Origin: Erigeron canadensis | Taxonomy: Eukaryota > Streptophyta > Magnoliopsida > Asterales > Asteraceae | Length of the DNA: 64,000 nucleotides | Assembly: GCF_010389155.1 (NCBI RefSeq) | Contig: NC_057765.1 | Span: 41,683,559-41,747,558 of the forward strand | Reading direction: 5' to 3' | Shown here: positions 44,794-56,758 of the stretch, one piece after another | Layout: each line of letters starts with the position of its first letter | Numbering within the stretch: position 1 is the first letter of the stretch | The notes under the pieces: model-generated | Told to the model about the DNA's origin: nothing | The model's input: only the letters and a program-made list of their open reading frames with translations | Databases searched by the model: none | Program-made: the position numbers and the translations under genes

Positions 44794-45669
44794 GGGGTGA
44801 GTTATTTTGAGAACTCCTAAAAAAAAAACTCAAGAACCATTCTGGACCACATATTCTTTTTCTCTTTCTCCCTCTTCAATTAAATAATAAAATTCACCCA
44901 AATCATTGAAAATGTTATAACTCACAAACCGTAAATTGTTAGACGAAACAAAAAGCATGGGTAGTCTTAAAGTTTCGTCCTCTTTCATTAGATATCCAAT
45001 TCGATATACTTTTGACGACTTTTTAATTTTCGTTTTCTTTTTGGTAGTTACACATAACTTACACATGTATAGGTTGAACAAAAATTATGATTCGGAACGG
45101 GCTTCGCCCTTAAGAAGATTCATAAACCAAAGCTAGTGGGGGTGATAGGTCATAGAGGGTGATAGGTCATAGAGGGTGATAGGTCATAGAGGGTGATAGG
45201 TCATAGGGGGTGACCAGTGAGGGGTGTTCTACTTAATGGGTTCCGTCCTTAGCCGTTATTCCTCCGCCATGGACTGACGGGCTCCGTCCTTGGCTACCAT
45301 GGCTCTGCCATGGATTGACGGGCTCCGCCCTTGACCTTCATTGTTGTGTACATATGTTCATTTACTAATTTACATGTGAAAACAATAATTTTACACATGT
45401 GTAGGATAAACGCGATGAGAAAAAAAAAACGAAAATTAAAAAGTCGTCAAAATTATATCGAATTGGATCTCTAACGAAAGAGGACGAAATTTTAAGACTA
45501 CCCATGCTTTTTGTTTCGTCTAACGATTTACGGTTTGTGAGATAAAACATTTTAAATGATTTGGGTGAATTTTCTTATTTAATGAAAGAGAGAGAAAATA
45601 TAAGAAAATGAGTGGTCCAGAATTGTTCTCGCGTTCTTTTTTATTTGTGAGTTCTCAAATAACCCTTCC
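44794..45669. mobile_element. Foldback element, family A, copy 3
   Basis: About 876 bp. Ends GGGGTGAGTTATTTTGAGAA and (reverse complement) GGAAGGGTTATTTGAGAACT. Arms share AGCATGGGTAGTCTTAAA / TTTAAGACTACCCATGCTT and TCACAAACCGTAAAT with copy 1. The loop has ACACATGTGTAGG plus a tandem array (45140-45210) and repeated GGGCTCCGTCCTTGG-type phrases. Confidence 0.8.
45140..45212. repeat. 19-bp tandem repeat array
   Basis: Four near-perfect copies of GGGTGATAGGTCATAGAG, inside foldback copy 3. Related single copies occur in copy 2 (GTGATAGGTCAC near 11658). Confidence 0.9.
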
Positions 45670-47019
45670 TCTATGTATGTATCTCCTCCTCTACTAGAGG
45701 AGGAGTTCGGTTGATGTCACAAAATAGGAGCTGTCAAATAGATAGATAGGCTATGTTAGTTTTTGAGGTTATTGGAGGTGTTTATACTATGTGAAAAAGT
45801 TGCTTTTCGTATTTTTGAAAGAATATGGTGGGCCTTTTGATCAGAATATGGGAGAGAGAGGTAGGGTCTAGCCAATTTTCTTTATTTTCTTTCTCTGCAT
45901 CTTGTGTATAAAAATTGGGCGGTTGTTTTAAAATTTGAATTTGAGGGTTAAAGAGTTGCCAGCCTTTTATTCCACTTTCCACACTATCATATTTTTTCTC
46001 TCTCTCAAAAATAACACAGACTTCCTACTATTTTCTCATTTGGATTATGTTTCTTCTTCTATATGCCGTTCAAATAAAAACCCCGAAGGAAAGACGATTG
46101 ATTGGTTTATTTTTGCTTGGTAGTATTCAGAAAAGTTATAAAAAGGGGAAGAATGTGTTTTTCAGTGAGCTGAGAAAGGTATAAAGATTACTCATCTGTA
46201 AGTGTTCTTATTTTTTCAACTCTATTTTATTCTAATTATAGGCAGTTTATTTGTGACTTTTGGAGTATTTTTTTTGTTTTAAAAGAGGTTGTAATTATTA
46301 CAATTTGTGAGTTCACCTCCATATTTGTGATTTAGGTGATTACTAATATAAAGAAATATAATTTATGGTGATGCATATAAAGTGTTTGTTGAAATGTCTA
46401 AAAGAAATTTGTAAATTTTTTTTATATAAAATTTTATGTCTTACAAATTGCAGGGGTGCTGTGAAATTTGTGGGTCAGGCTGAAGCCCTTGACTTGGCTT
46501 CTGAGTTCGAGTTGAATATGATTAGTGTTTTCGGTTTATTCATCGTATGAGAAAAATTGCAATTTTATTGGAACCTTTGATGCCGGTTGAAATTGGTCAC
46601 AATTTGTGATTGATTCCTTGGTAACAAATGAAACCGATTACGTTTTCTTGCTTTTTGAACACTTGCTATTTGATGATAACTTATTAGGTGTTCTAACTTT
46701 TCATATTTTTCTCATAGACCGAAACAAAGTCCACGGATGATAATTGTCCCTTTTTTATTGGCTATGATGATGTGTATATATATTCAAAGAAACTTGAGTT
46801 TATGTGTTCCTTGGCGTGGCATTTGAGGTGTGAATGTGATTCCTATCACATGACAACTTTCTTTGATGCAGCCATGTTGAATCATTACTATTGCTAGAGC
46901 ATGTCTGAGCCAAATAAATATATGATGAATTATACGGTCTTATAGAAACGTTGGGTTTATTAGCTCAAAAGTGCATGTTCTGATCATAAATAGTCTTGGT
47001 GAATGGGTGATGGGTTAGA
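45670..47019 (+). other. Exon-like segments of unrecognised origin
   Basis: Two blocks look exonic. At 46455-46548 (after TTGCAG) GAVKFVGQAEALDLASEF... is open; after a TTCTCATAG acceptor near 46721 TETKSTDDNCPFFIGYDDVY... continues to a stop near 46898. I recognise no family. They precede the glycolate oxidase pseudogene on the same strand and may be an unrelated gene relic. Confidence 0.3.
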
Positions 47020-47345
47020 ATGGTCGCTAAGTAGTGAATGATACAGGTGTTTGTGGGTTTGGATACACTTCACTTGGAACCCGATGTTTTGTTTAGCTTT
47101 GCTGATCTGTGAGTTAGCAGCCCAACCATACAAGTACATAAATCACATCATCGGTAATGATTCCTTGGTTTTCTCAATTTTAAATTATATGGTTTGTCAT
47201 TCATCTGTTTGATGAAATCTGGTGGCACAGTGGGTGGTTCTAATGGTTTCTATAATGGTAGAAGTGGGTTTTGGTTGAAATCGGCAATTTTGATGTACAT
47301 CTCATGATGTTATGTCTGGTTAAAAGTTAAAACAGCTTGGCTTTT
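47020..47345. repeat. 330-bp direct repeat, left copy
   Basis: Near-identical to 50521-50858 (shared GGTCGCTAAGTAGT, TTTGTGGGTTTGGATACACT, TCATCGGTAATGATTCCTTG, TGATGTTATGTC). The two copies bracket the glycolate oxidase pseudogene. Confidence 0.88.
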
Positions 47346-47378
47346 GTTGGTTTTGGTTGAAATCGGCATTGCTTTGTA

Positions 47379-49100
47379 GATGTGAGCAAGATTGACATGG
47401 CCACAACCATTTCGGGTTTCAAAATATCTATGCCCATAATGATCGCCCCAACGGCTATGCAAAAGATGGCTCACCCTGAAGGTAAACATGTAAATCATCT
47501 TCCAGTTGTGCATATAGATCATACTTCATAGTTCATACCTAAGTCGATATTGTTCTTGAGTAGTGGTATTTTACACTGTCATTGCGGGTCAAGTTCATAA
47601 TAATATGGTCTATATCCTTGATGCAGGTGAATATGCAATAGCTAGAGCTGCATCTGCAGCTGGGACTATTATGGTTAGTAATCAAACTTTTCTTCTGACC
47701 GTTTTTGGGTGGCAAACTAACGAGAGCCTTAGTTTAGGGTAACATATATGACCATGATCCCATTCTCTGAACTATCTTCTGTTCTTAAAGGGTATCTAGA
47801 TGTGCGTTTTGATGGTGATTATTTGATATCAAATAAACCAAACCAGATAACTGTTCACAAATGCATGATTCGAACACCTCCTTAATGATTTACTGAAATT
47901 TTATGTTTACGATTTTAAATGTTTCATATTGTAGACGCTTTCATCATGGGCAACATCAAGTGTTGAGGAGGTTGCATCATTAGGACCTGGAATCCGCTTC
48001 TTCCAGCTTTAAGTGAGCCATTGTTTCTTTTTTATGATTTTATTGCTTTATCCATCTTCCTTCTGTATGGAGCTATAACTTTACTGGCCCAAATTCAGGT
48101 GTACAAGGACCACAACGTTGTGGCTCAACTTGTGAGAAGAGTTGAATGAGCCGGGTTCAAAGGCATAGCTCTAAATGTTGACACACCATGACTAGGACGT
48201 TGAGAAGCTGAAAACAGGTTTACTTTACCCCCATTTTTGACACTGAAGAACTTTGAGGTTCTGGACCTTGGCAAGATGAGTGAAGTGAGTAAATAATATC
48301 ACATGCAGATTTAATAGGTCTCAAACAGATATCATTTCAGCATCCCCCCCCCCCCCCCCCTGACATAATGAGTAAATGCAGGCTAACGACTCTGGATTAG
48401 CTTCTTATGTTGCTGGTCAGATTGACCGCACTTTGAGATGAAAGGTACATTGCAATATATTTTGAACAAATATTTTTTTCTACATTTACAATTCACCCAG
48501 CAGCCATTCTGCGGTTGTTGCTGTTTGGCATGATTTCCTACTGTTTTTCTAGTCACGTGTGATAGGGTTGGTCTTCTGTGAGGTGACGTGCAACAGATGG
48601 TCATATAAATGTTGGATTGAATATGGTTGCAGGACGTGCAGTGGCTCCAAACAATCACTACAATGCCAATCCTTGTGAGGGTGTGATCACTGTTGAGGAT
48701 AGTAAGTAAAATCTGAACCTTTGTATAAAGTTCTCTTTATAGGCAGAAAGATGGTAGTGTTGGGTAATGGATTCTGCTCAGTATGGGTTCTTTTATATTA
48801 CGGGTTGAATCGGACCCACTTGGTTGACCTTCAACCAGTCCCCTTTTTAGTTAAAAGTTTTGATTTGACCTGTTTGATATAACATCTCAACCCAAATTGA
48901 CATATACATAAGCAAAATGGAAGAAATAGCCACCTCAATTAGTTCAACTTCAGGTTTGTTAAAGCTCAACTGTTTTTGCTGGTGTGTTCGATACTACAGC
49001 AAGGTTAGCTATTCAAGTTGGAGCTGCGGGAGTTATTGTATCCAATCATGGAGCTCGTCAACTTGACTATGTCCCCGCAACTATCATGGCTTTAGAGGAG
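47379..49100 (+). pseudogene. Glycolate oxidase ((S)-2-hydroxy-acid oxidase) pseudogene
   Basis: Unprocessed, intron-containing copy of peroxisomal FMN-dependent glycolate oxidase (photorespiration). Exons: about 47379-47481 ([17 protein letters not shown]...), 47627-47673 (GEYAIARAASAAGTIM), 47935-48012 (TLSSWATSSVEEVAS...GIRFFQL), 48099-48284 (VYKDHNVVAQLVRR...), 48382-48444 (ANDSGLASYVAGQIDRT), 48633-48701 (DVQWLQTITTMPILV), 49000-49100 ([20 protein letters not shown]). Lesions: TAT to TAA after FFQL; three CGA to TGA stops in exon 48099-48284; TGG to TGA in exon 48382-48444; a 1-bp deletion in exon 48633-48701. The N-terminal exon and the C-terminal third (after ATIMALEE) are missing. The ancestor had standard GT-AG introns, so this arose by DNA duplication, not retroposition. 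Confidence 0.93.
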
Positions 49101-50520
49101 GTACTCTGATTCATACTTTTACAGAGACCTTGGGCTGGTTAGTCGGTTGGGTAACGGGTCAGGTAGTCTCAAGTTTTGTTTTTTTAACTATGGGTGACGT
49201 ACCCGTGAGACCCCGTCACCTATTCTGTTAGTATATAATGTAACTTTTGGGTTAAATCTTAATGGGTAGTAACCCAAATGGTAAAATAAAAAAAGTTTGT
49301 TTTCTCCACTCGAATGCAGATTAGTGCCGTTAAAGTTGTTTAATTTGTACGGGCTCCAATCTGAATGCTTCAAGCTGAGTCACTTCCAACGTGACTCGGC
49401 TCCAATTCGAATGCACTGATTCCAAATACTCCCTAAGGTGATAGTGTTGACTAAGACAGTATGTATATGCACATGTTATTTTCATATTTCTGTTTGCCCT
49501 TCTATTTGTGGTTATCTGGATAGATTTGGTAGAGTCGGGCTATGGTCAATAGCATGTTCACTTACGTAATTAAATGATGCAGGATAAAAAGGGAGTGGAA
49601 CTACTTACGATGATTATGCCAGAACAAATGCTATTGAGATACATGACAACTTTAGGTAAAAAGCGAATAAGTTTCTACAAAACTATCTTTTTCCGCATCA
49701 AGTTACTATGTTGAATCTTTTTCTTTTAGACAATTTTTTTTTACTTTACCTGAATGACTTGTCAAATGCAATATAACCAGAATTGATCCATTTTTGTGGA
49801 TATACTTCTTTTTATGAAATCTTTTCAGTTTGACTTTGCATTTAAATATAGTTTGACTCTGTTGTGACTTTTAAATAGCTATTATATGACACCAGCAACT
49901 TACTTCATAAAAATCAGTTCATTTTAGCCATAGCGGCATTAACTCTATCTTCAAAAGGGCGAGGTATTATATCCCAAATACCGGCTCTGGTCTTAAGTAT
50001 ATGCTTAATGGTGAATTACCTGGTTGTAATATATACTTTAGTCATAGCGGCATTAAGCTTCTACCCATTTTTTTTCCAAAAAAAATCGAAATTAAGAACT
50101 CATTTGAGATGGGTATCGGCTGATTTTGTTATTGAACAAGGTTTGACTTCAAGAAACACGACTTTAAAATTTGACCAGTAGTGTTTGAAAATATTTAGTC
50201 TATATATCTCATAACTATAAACATATACCCCCTTACATTTTAATGTTTAAAATGCAGTTGCTTGAAGTAGTTTGTGGTATATAAAAAGTGTACAATACTT
50301 TTCCCCGTGTCTTTTGTTTAAGCTGGGATCGGCGGTTAGTACTTGAAGGAAATCTTGTCATTGCTCGTCAATCAAGCATGTATCTTGACTATGAAAAATG
50401 CTAACCAAATTCTAAGGTCTACCCATATTAAAGTTTAGATGTTGGTATGCGTTTAAAAGGTAGTAGTCTGGCCCTTTAATTATATTTTGGTTGTTCCCCT
50501 ATTGTCCCGCTTCTATAATT
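49101..50520. other. Region after the glycolate oxidase pseudogene
   Basis: No glycolate oxidase C-terminal exons found. An exon-like piece after ATGCAG near 49583 (GTTYDDYARTNAIEIHDNF) is open but unrecognised. The rest is AT-rich. Confidence 0.35.
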
Positions 50521-50858
50521 CTCAATGAATGGTCGCTAAGTAGTCAATGATACAGGTGTTTGTGGGTTTGGATACACTTCACTTGGAACTCGATGTTTTG
50601 TTTAGCTTTGCTGATCTGTGAGTTAGCAGCCTAATCATACAAGTACATTAATCACATCATCGGTAATGATTCCTTGGTTTTCTCATTTTTAAATTACATG
50701 GTTTATCATTCATCTATTTGATGAAATCTGCTGGCAAAATGGGTGGTTCGAATGGTTTATACAATGGATAAAAGTGGGTTTTGGTTGACACCGGCAATTT
50801 TGATGTACAGCTCATGATGTTATGTCCGGTTTAAAGTTAAAACAGCTTGGCTTGCATT
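50521..50858. repeat. 330-bp direct repeat, right copy
   Basis: See 47020-47345; about 90 percent identical by eye, same orientation, 3.5 kb apart. Confidence 0.88.
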
Positions 50859-52260
50859 GGATTGCTTGCTAATTCTTTTAAATATACTTGTAGCCAGCCA
50901 CGTTCTCTTGCAACAAAATAACAATTAGTACACTATCAAGAAATATGAGTTATATGACCACCCAAAAGTTCCAATTGGTGAGAAAACGAAGCTCATAGAT
51001 GAGAGGTATGTTTTTTTGTTTTTACTAAACAAATTAGTATGGCGTATTATTTTGTTTAATGACTGCATCTACTCAGGTATTCAATTTCTCTTGGTTTTAT
51101 GATGAGGTGTGTAAGTATGCCTCAGCCGAAATGTAGAGAATTTAAAGGAATATGAAATGGTGTGTTTGGCTTATTATTTTGTTTAATTACTTTGTCATCG
51201 AGAGCCTTTTTTGGTTTTGTTTTTATTGCTATATTTTAACAAAATCTTAAATATGTAGATTCACTGAAGGTGAGTTTGGAACAACCACGAGGAGCTTGGT
51301 AATGACTCGACAAAAATGGTGTTTAGCTAAATTCAGTTGTCTTTATATATGGTTGAGTTGACACTAAAAATCACATTTACTTCTAAAGGTCTTGGAGCAG
51401 ATACTTGGTTTCCTTATTATTTTGTAATTATCAAAGAATTTTAATTTATGATCGAGGCTCTAAGTTTGTCATACTCTTCTCAAACTCCGAATAAGTCTTT
51501 GTTGCTATATTGTTTTGCTTCGAATTAAAAATTGCATTCATTTTGAAACCAAAAGACTATTATTTGTGTGAGAAACCATTTTGGATCTTGAAAGTTTGGA
51601 TCACATTTTAGATTGTAAATTCTAAAACTGGAGCTTTTTTGGTTGTGGGCTTTGGTCAATAATTGTGTATGCTATGTGTAGATTATTAGGTTCAGAGTGC
51701 AAATAAGTTGAATCATTGTATCGCTAACCGCATCGTGTTCAAATGGACTAAATCAATTGTCTCAAAAGTGAAGATGGATGTTGTCTAGTATTTAAAGATG
51801 TGCAGATTAGTGATATGTTTTTGTGTATAAATAAAGTTGCACTTATTTAGATTAGAGATATAATTAGTTTTTGTTACAATAGTTTGTAGGGAATTAAGAT
51901 TAGTATAGTTTTAATATATTGAGCCACACTTGGGCGTTTCCAGTTTGAATTTTTTCTTATGTTACTTCGTCATATCGGATATACCGAAAATAAATTAATT
52001 CAATAAACCCGCATCACAACTCAACGTATTTCAATTTAATTTCATTAGACAAAATTCATCATGTACAAAACAAATAAAACATGGTTAATCTTCTACACAA
52101 GTGTGTAAAAATAAACAAGTTCAAATTTTTTCTTTATTCCACCTGTGTTTAACACGGGATTTAAATCTAGTTTATTACTATCGTTATGAATTAATCCAAA
52201 ATTACACACGATACATAATTACAAGGACGCTTTAACTTTTCTAAGTTTGTCATTCGTATT
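50859..52260. other. Intergenic, one unrecognised exon-like piece
   Basis: Near 50944-51006, YELYDHPKVPIGEKTKLIDER is open and followed by GTATGT (donor-like). No family recognised and no clear continuation. The remainder is AT-rich with no gene. Confidence 0.35.
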
Positions 52261-52268
52261 TTTTATAA

Positions 52269-52408
52269 GGGGTTTGCTAAATACAGCCCTTAGGGCTGTG
52301 TTTAAGGTGCATAAATTGTGTGTACATTTACCATGAAAATCAGGGGACGGACTTTTAATATAGAAGGTACAAGTTTTTTTTATGCACGTCTATATTTAGC
52401 ATTTCCCT
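52269..52408. mobile_element. 140-bp MITE with 8-bp duplication
   Basis: Ends GGGGTTTGCTAAATA and (reverse complement) AGGGAAATGCTAAATA, flanked by TTTTATAA at 52261-52268 and 52409-52416. The 8-bp duplication suggests hAT; the low-complexity flank lowers certainty. Confidence 0.65.
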
Positions 52409-52590
52409 TTTTATAATTATTATAAGACATAAGAAACGCATTATACATGACAACCTATCTTGATCCAACGAATCTACGATTAAATACATCAATCTACACA
52501 AATTGCAGAAATACTTCATTTGAGTGTATCTACGGATTTTTTGTGAAAGGGGTCTCAAACTTGTAGTTGCTTTCGTTGTTTAATAATATA

Positions 52591-52625
52591 CTAGATAATG
52601 AAACCCGGGTTCAACCCGGGTTTTT
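52591..52625 (-). mobile_element. Helitron-like 3' terminus
   Basis: Minus strand: AACCCGGGTTGAACCCGGGTT hairpin, then TCATTAT and CTAG|T at 52591. The 5' end was not identified; the next Helitron starts at 53014. Confidence 0.55.
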
Positions 52626-53013
52626 TAAGTTAAATTAATTCTAACCCGAACATTTTCCGTTAATATCGGGAAAAAAATTCGGATCAATATTAGAAAAAAA
52701 AACGTTGAAAAATTCAATCTTTTAATAATAAAAAAAGGTTTAATGTTAATGTTGATGCCTATCTGATCATTTATTATTATTATTATATATATTTTAAAAA
52801 TTATTTATATGGGGATAGAAAAAATATGAAAGTTTGAGATATTTAAAGAAAGTAAACATTGAGTTTAGGATTAAAAAAAAAATAAGAAAATAAAAATACA
52901 AAAAATTATAATTTCATATTTTTTTAAAAATTATGCTATCAAAAGATGAGGGCTTGCCATTTTTTTTTCTTTCTAAAAATAGCTTTTGAAAATAATTTTT
53001 TTTTATTAATATA

Positions 53014-53321
53014 CTAGCTTAATAACCCGCATACTACGCGGGCAAATCAAGAAAAATTTTGTTTTGATCTATTGAAAAATGTTTAAAAATTATTTATGAT
53101 ATATTACGTATTATAGTTAATATTTGTGATTAATGCATATACTAATTAGCTTTATCTAATTTCTTGTGTTTTAATAGAAGAATTTAAAAATTAACAAATA
53201 AATGATGTCATAAATCATTTAAATAAAAAAAAAATTTATGATAAATTTTCCAACAATACTAAATAAATTTGTCCTAATAAATAATGATCTAAGTAAAATC
53301 TTCTTTTATTATATATAGAGA
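53014..53321 (-). mobile_element. Short non-autonomous Helitron
   Basis: Minus strand: A|TCTCTATATATAATAAAAGA start at 53321; end GCCCGCGTAGTATGCGGG hairpin, TTATTAAG, CTAG|T at 53014. No ORF. Confidence 0.7.
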
Positions 53322-54400
53322 TAAGTGACTCCGTATAAACAAAAGCTTTCAATGAGCCAACGGCCCAACGCAATGGTGTTTGAATTAATTCCTATGTGGA
53401 TCATGACACCTATTCTTGATGCGTATATAAAATAACGAGTTGTTGTATATAAACATCTTTTGTGGTCATCAAGATAGCAACATGTGAATAACATGCATTA
53501 TTATATTAATCTGCACAATGAGCATCCTTGTCCAACACATTTTATTAATCGTAAATAATACATCTTTATATCTTTATATATAAATAAAGAAAGGATTATA
53601 ATAAAAAAGAAGAAAGAAACATCTACATCATAATAATATTTTTTATTTTGTAACGTACATTCGTTTGATATAAAAAATATATTTGTCGAAAGTATGAAAG
53701 TATGAATAAATATATAAACGTGTCAGGCTTGTCATCACTCTTTTATACTTTTTTGACTTAGGAGGCGATTAAAAATTTAGACGCTTGATTGATTATCCCG
53801 CGGACAAGCGTCACAAGCCCACTTTTGTTTTGTAAAGCATCATCCGACAAACCACTTTGCATAAATACGTTCTTTATTTAACATAAAATCCAATATTTTA
53901 AAACCATTCTTTTGTTAAACACTAGTAGATGCATATTTCCGAATCTTCCGATCTCCTTTTTTCAAGACTAATACTATTGCTAACGTAGTAGGCAAAGTAC
54001 CGCCGACTCCAACTACCGTCTATGCACGATCCATATTAGATCTGACCAACTCACCAACTGCCCATCCTATCTTTTTACGGCTTCAAGCGGTATAGATAAT
54101 TGATATATATAGTCTAACATATAAACACATTCTATACACATTGCCCATCCTAACTTACTTTGGCTATATACACATTCTATCCTATCATTTGGCTATATAC
54201 ACATTCTATATACACATTTGCCCATCCTAACTTACTTTTATATATACACATTCTATCACATATAAACACAATTGTTGACTATATATATCATTTGGCTTAT
54301 CTTACAAGGGATGTGTTAAAAAAATATGATTGATTTTAAACGGAAAAAAAAACGCCAACTCCAACTACCGTCTATTGCATGTTAACTTGATTATGTGATA
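53322..54400. other. AT-rich DNA with TATATACACATTCTAT repeats
   Basis: Between 54105 and 54275, GGCTATATACACATTCTATC and CCCATCCTAACTTACTTT phrases recur in an irregular tandem pattern. No gene recognised. Confidence 0.45.
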
Positions 54401-54661
54401 CTAGCACGGTATCCGCGCGATGCAGCAGTGGTCATGACAGCGACGGTGTGGTGGTGGGGGTGACTCTTGGTAGTGAATACGGCTTCGAGCGGTATAGGTA
54501 ATTGATATAAAAGTAATTGATGTAAAATATTAATCGATATATTTTTAAAAAAATAAAGGACTGATTGTATAATTTAGTCATTAAATGTTTTTTAAGCCAT
54601 TTCCTCGTATAACTTTCAGCATAAGCGTTATTCTTTTTACAACATAAAATACAACTATAGA
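54401..54661 (-). mobile_element. Short non-autonomous Helitron
   Basis: Minus strand: A|TCTATAGTTGTATTTTATG at 54661, end TGCTGCATCGCGCGGATACCGTG then CTAG|T at 54401. Terminal hairpin as in the 31279 and 38145 elements. Confidence 0.68.
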
Positions 54662-56714
54662 TAATGTGACATATATGCATTTGCCTGTTAACATGATTAT
54701 GATTATGCTTATAGGCTAAATCGATTACAACCTAGATTAATATATAACATTATCACTAATCACTGACTAAACTAATTGAATACCTCCAATTTGATACCCT
54801 ATATCCTAGTGATGCAACATTGAATTGTCCCATTTCAAAATGGTCAAATTAAAGACAATGCATGTGCATCAAGTGTTCGATACAAAGAAATGAAGAATAA
54901 GACTTGTTAACCTATCTTGATCACAAATTATGAAAGATTCATAGAATGAGTGGTCTATGAAATTATCATTCAAACACGTGTGAGGGTCTCAAGCAACTCA
55001 ATTTTACTTTTTCATGAGATTCTTGAATGAACATATAGGTGTTCCCCAAAACAAAGAGTTATTTCAATTATGTATTTTGCTAATAAGCCAAATCCTAAAT
55101 GGTTTAATTAATATTCACTACCCCACCATTTCAAGTGCAAAGGGACCAAATATTTTCTGGTAGACAACAACGATGAATGATAGACATGATCTTGCTTCTC
55201 TACGCGATTTATTTTATTTATAAAGTTAAAATTATCAGTGGTAATAAGGTTAAAGTTATTAATAATTAGATAAATTAGTGATTAAAAAGTTAATGGATGT
55301 TTCAACCATGTATATGACATTAGTAGTTATGATTTATGAGATGTTTTTCTACGCGTACCATTTTTTTTTAATAGTACGATCTTGCTTCTCTACGCGTACC
55401 ACTTTTTCTTTTAATAAACTAGGTTCTCAACAAAGTAAAGTTCAACATAATCTAGTCTAGTTATACAATAAGTTAGCATTTACAATATTGGTTTTATTTG
55501 ATTTTAAGCTTTTATCTACTACTTTTTAATCTATATTTTGGTGAGTTATATACATAGACAAAGTTATAAACTTGGCAATTTTTTAAAAAACTATTTACTA
55601 TTTTCACATATGAAGTCATCTAAATATTGATAATCTACATGCTAGTATGATACTACATGGTTACACGCTATAAAAGCCATGCTAATATATTATAAAAGTT
55701 TTATTATTGTTTAGACAGTTTGACATTATTTCTAGAATTTCTTAAAAAGCATATGTTCTTCCTTCTTCAAGCAAGTTCTAATACGAATATGAAAATTCAA
55801 AGGTCAAAAAAGAATAACCTTTAATAAATGACTTGTCAACTGTAGATAATATATTATATAAAATAATAATAATCCATTTTTTTATTTTTATAATGTAAAT
55901 GTCTTTTTATTGATCAAAAACAAACAAACAATAAAAAAAGCTTATGATCTTAAAAACTATCAACGGTTTCTATATTTTATTGTTATTTAAGATATGGATA
56001 ACATGCCAAATAAATCATCTCTCAGTATAAAAATAAATGGATGCAACTTGTGTACTATTTTATCAAATGATTAACATTATCTAATAATTAACCTAGAGTC
56101 CTTGACGGCTTGACATATATTTTATTTTATTTTTATCAAAGAAAGGTCATGGTTTATTCTTTCTTCGAATAACAAATATAAAAACTTGTTTTTGCCATGA
56201 CCATTTAAACGTCATCATGGGACGAGAGTTCAAGAATGCAAGTCGGTGAAGATACGCATAGATAACAATTTATCTCGAACACGAGTTATCATAGACCGGT
56301 CACCAAGACGTAACGGTCACGTAAATTGATACTTATTGTAGATCGAAAAGCATCCATAGTGTGGTGTTCGACTAATTTTATCACACCGACCAACTACCTT
56401 GCATTTATAGGTAACCTTATTTCTAACATAATTTTTCGTAACATGTTTATATCAACCATTATAAAAAAAGATCTTTTCATTAAAAAGAAAATAATCTTAT
56501 ACAATTATTAGAAAAGATCTTTTCCTTAAAAAACACATAATAATAAGATAAGATTACAAAACAAAAAAAGGGAACTAGAGAAGAAGTAGATGTAGTCATG
56601 TTTTCCTTTGACAATATTTACGTCAAAAATAATCAAAGGTATATTCTCTTTTGTTCCAAAAAAGTAAACAGAGAGGTGTATATTGCCTACATCTATACAT
56701 ACAACTTTTCCAGT
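54662..56714. other. AT-rich intergenic region upstream of CBL
   Basis: No gene recognised. A short repeat TACGATCTTGCTTCTCTACGCG / GATCTTGCTTCTCTACGCGT occurs at about 55188 and 55377. GAAAAGATCTTTTC flank motifs near 56468 and 56512 form a small inverted pair. Confidence 0.4.
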
Positions 56715-56720
56715 CACGTG
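56715..56720 (+). promoter_or_regulatory. G-box / ABRE core upstream of CBL
   Basis: CACGTG, 31 bp before the TATA box. bZIP and bHLH factors bind this core, including ABA-response factors, which would fit a stress-regulated calcium sensor. Functional relevance is inferred. Confidence 0.55.
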
Positions 56721-56750
56721 CTACACACATGACCATCACTTTTTATCTCG

Positions 56751-56758
56751 TATAAATA
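56751..56758 (+). promoter_or_regulatory. TATA box of the CBL gene
   Basis: TATAAATA about 1.04 kb before the ATG. The distance implies a 5' UTR intron, for instance with a donor near 56974 (CCG|GTATAT) and acceptor GCTTCTAG near 57768; the exact sites are guesses. Confidence 0.6.

Noticed and set aside
45140..45212. CRISPR-like short repeats
   Set aside because: Plain tandem repeat without unique spacers, inside a plant foldback element.
48347..48360. Poly-C run in the glycolate oxidase pseudogene intron
   Set aside because: Simple low-complexity tract; may be a sequencing or slippage artefact.
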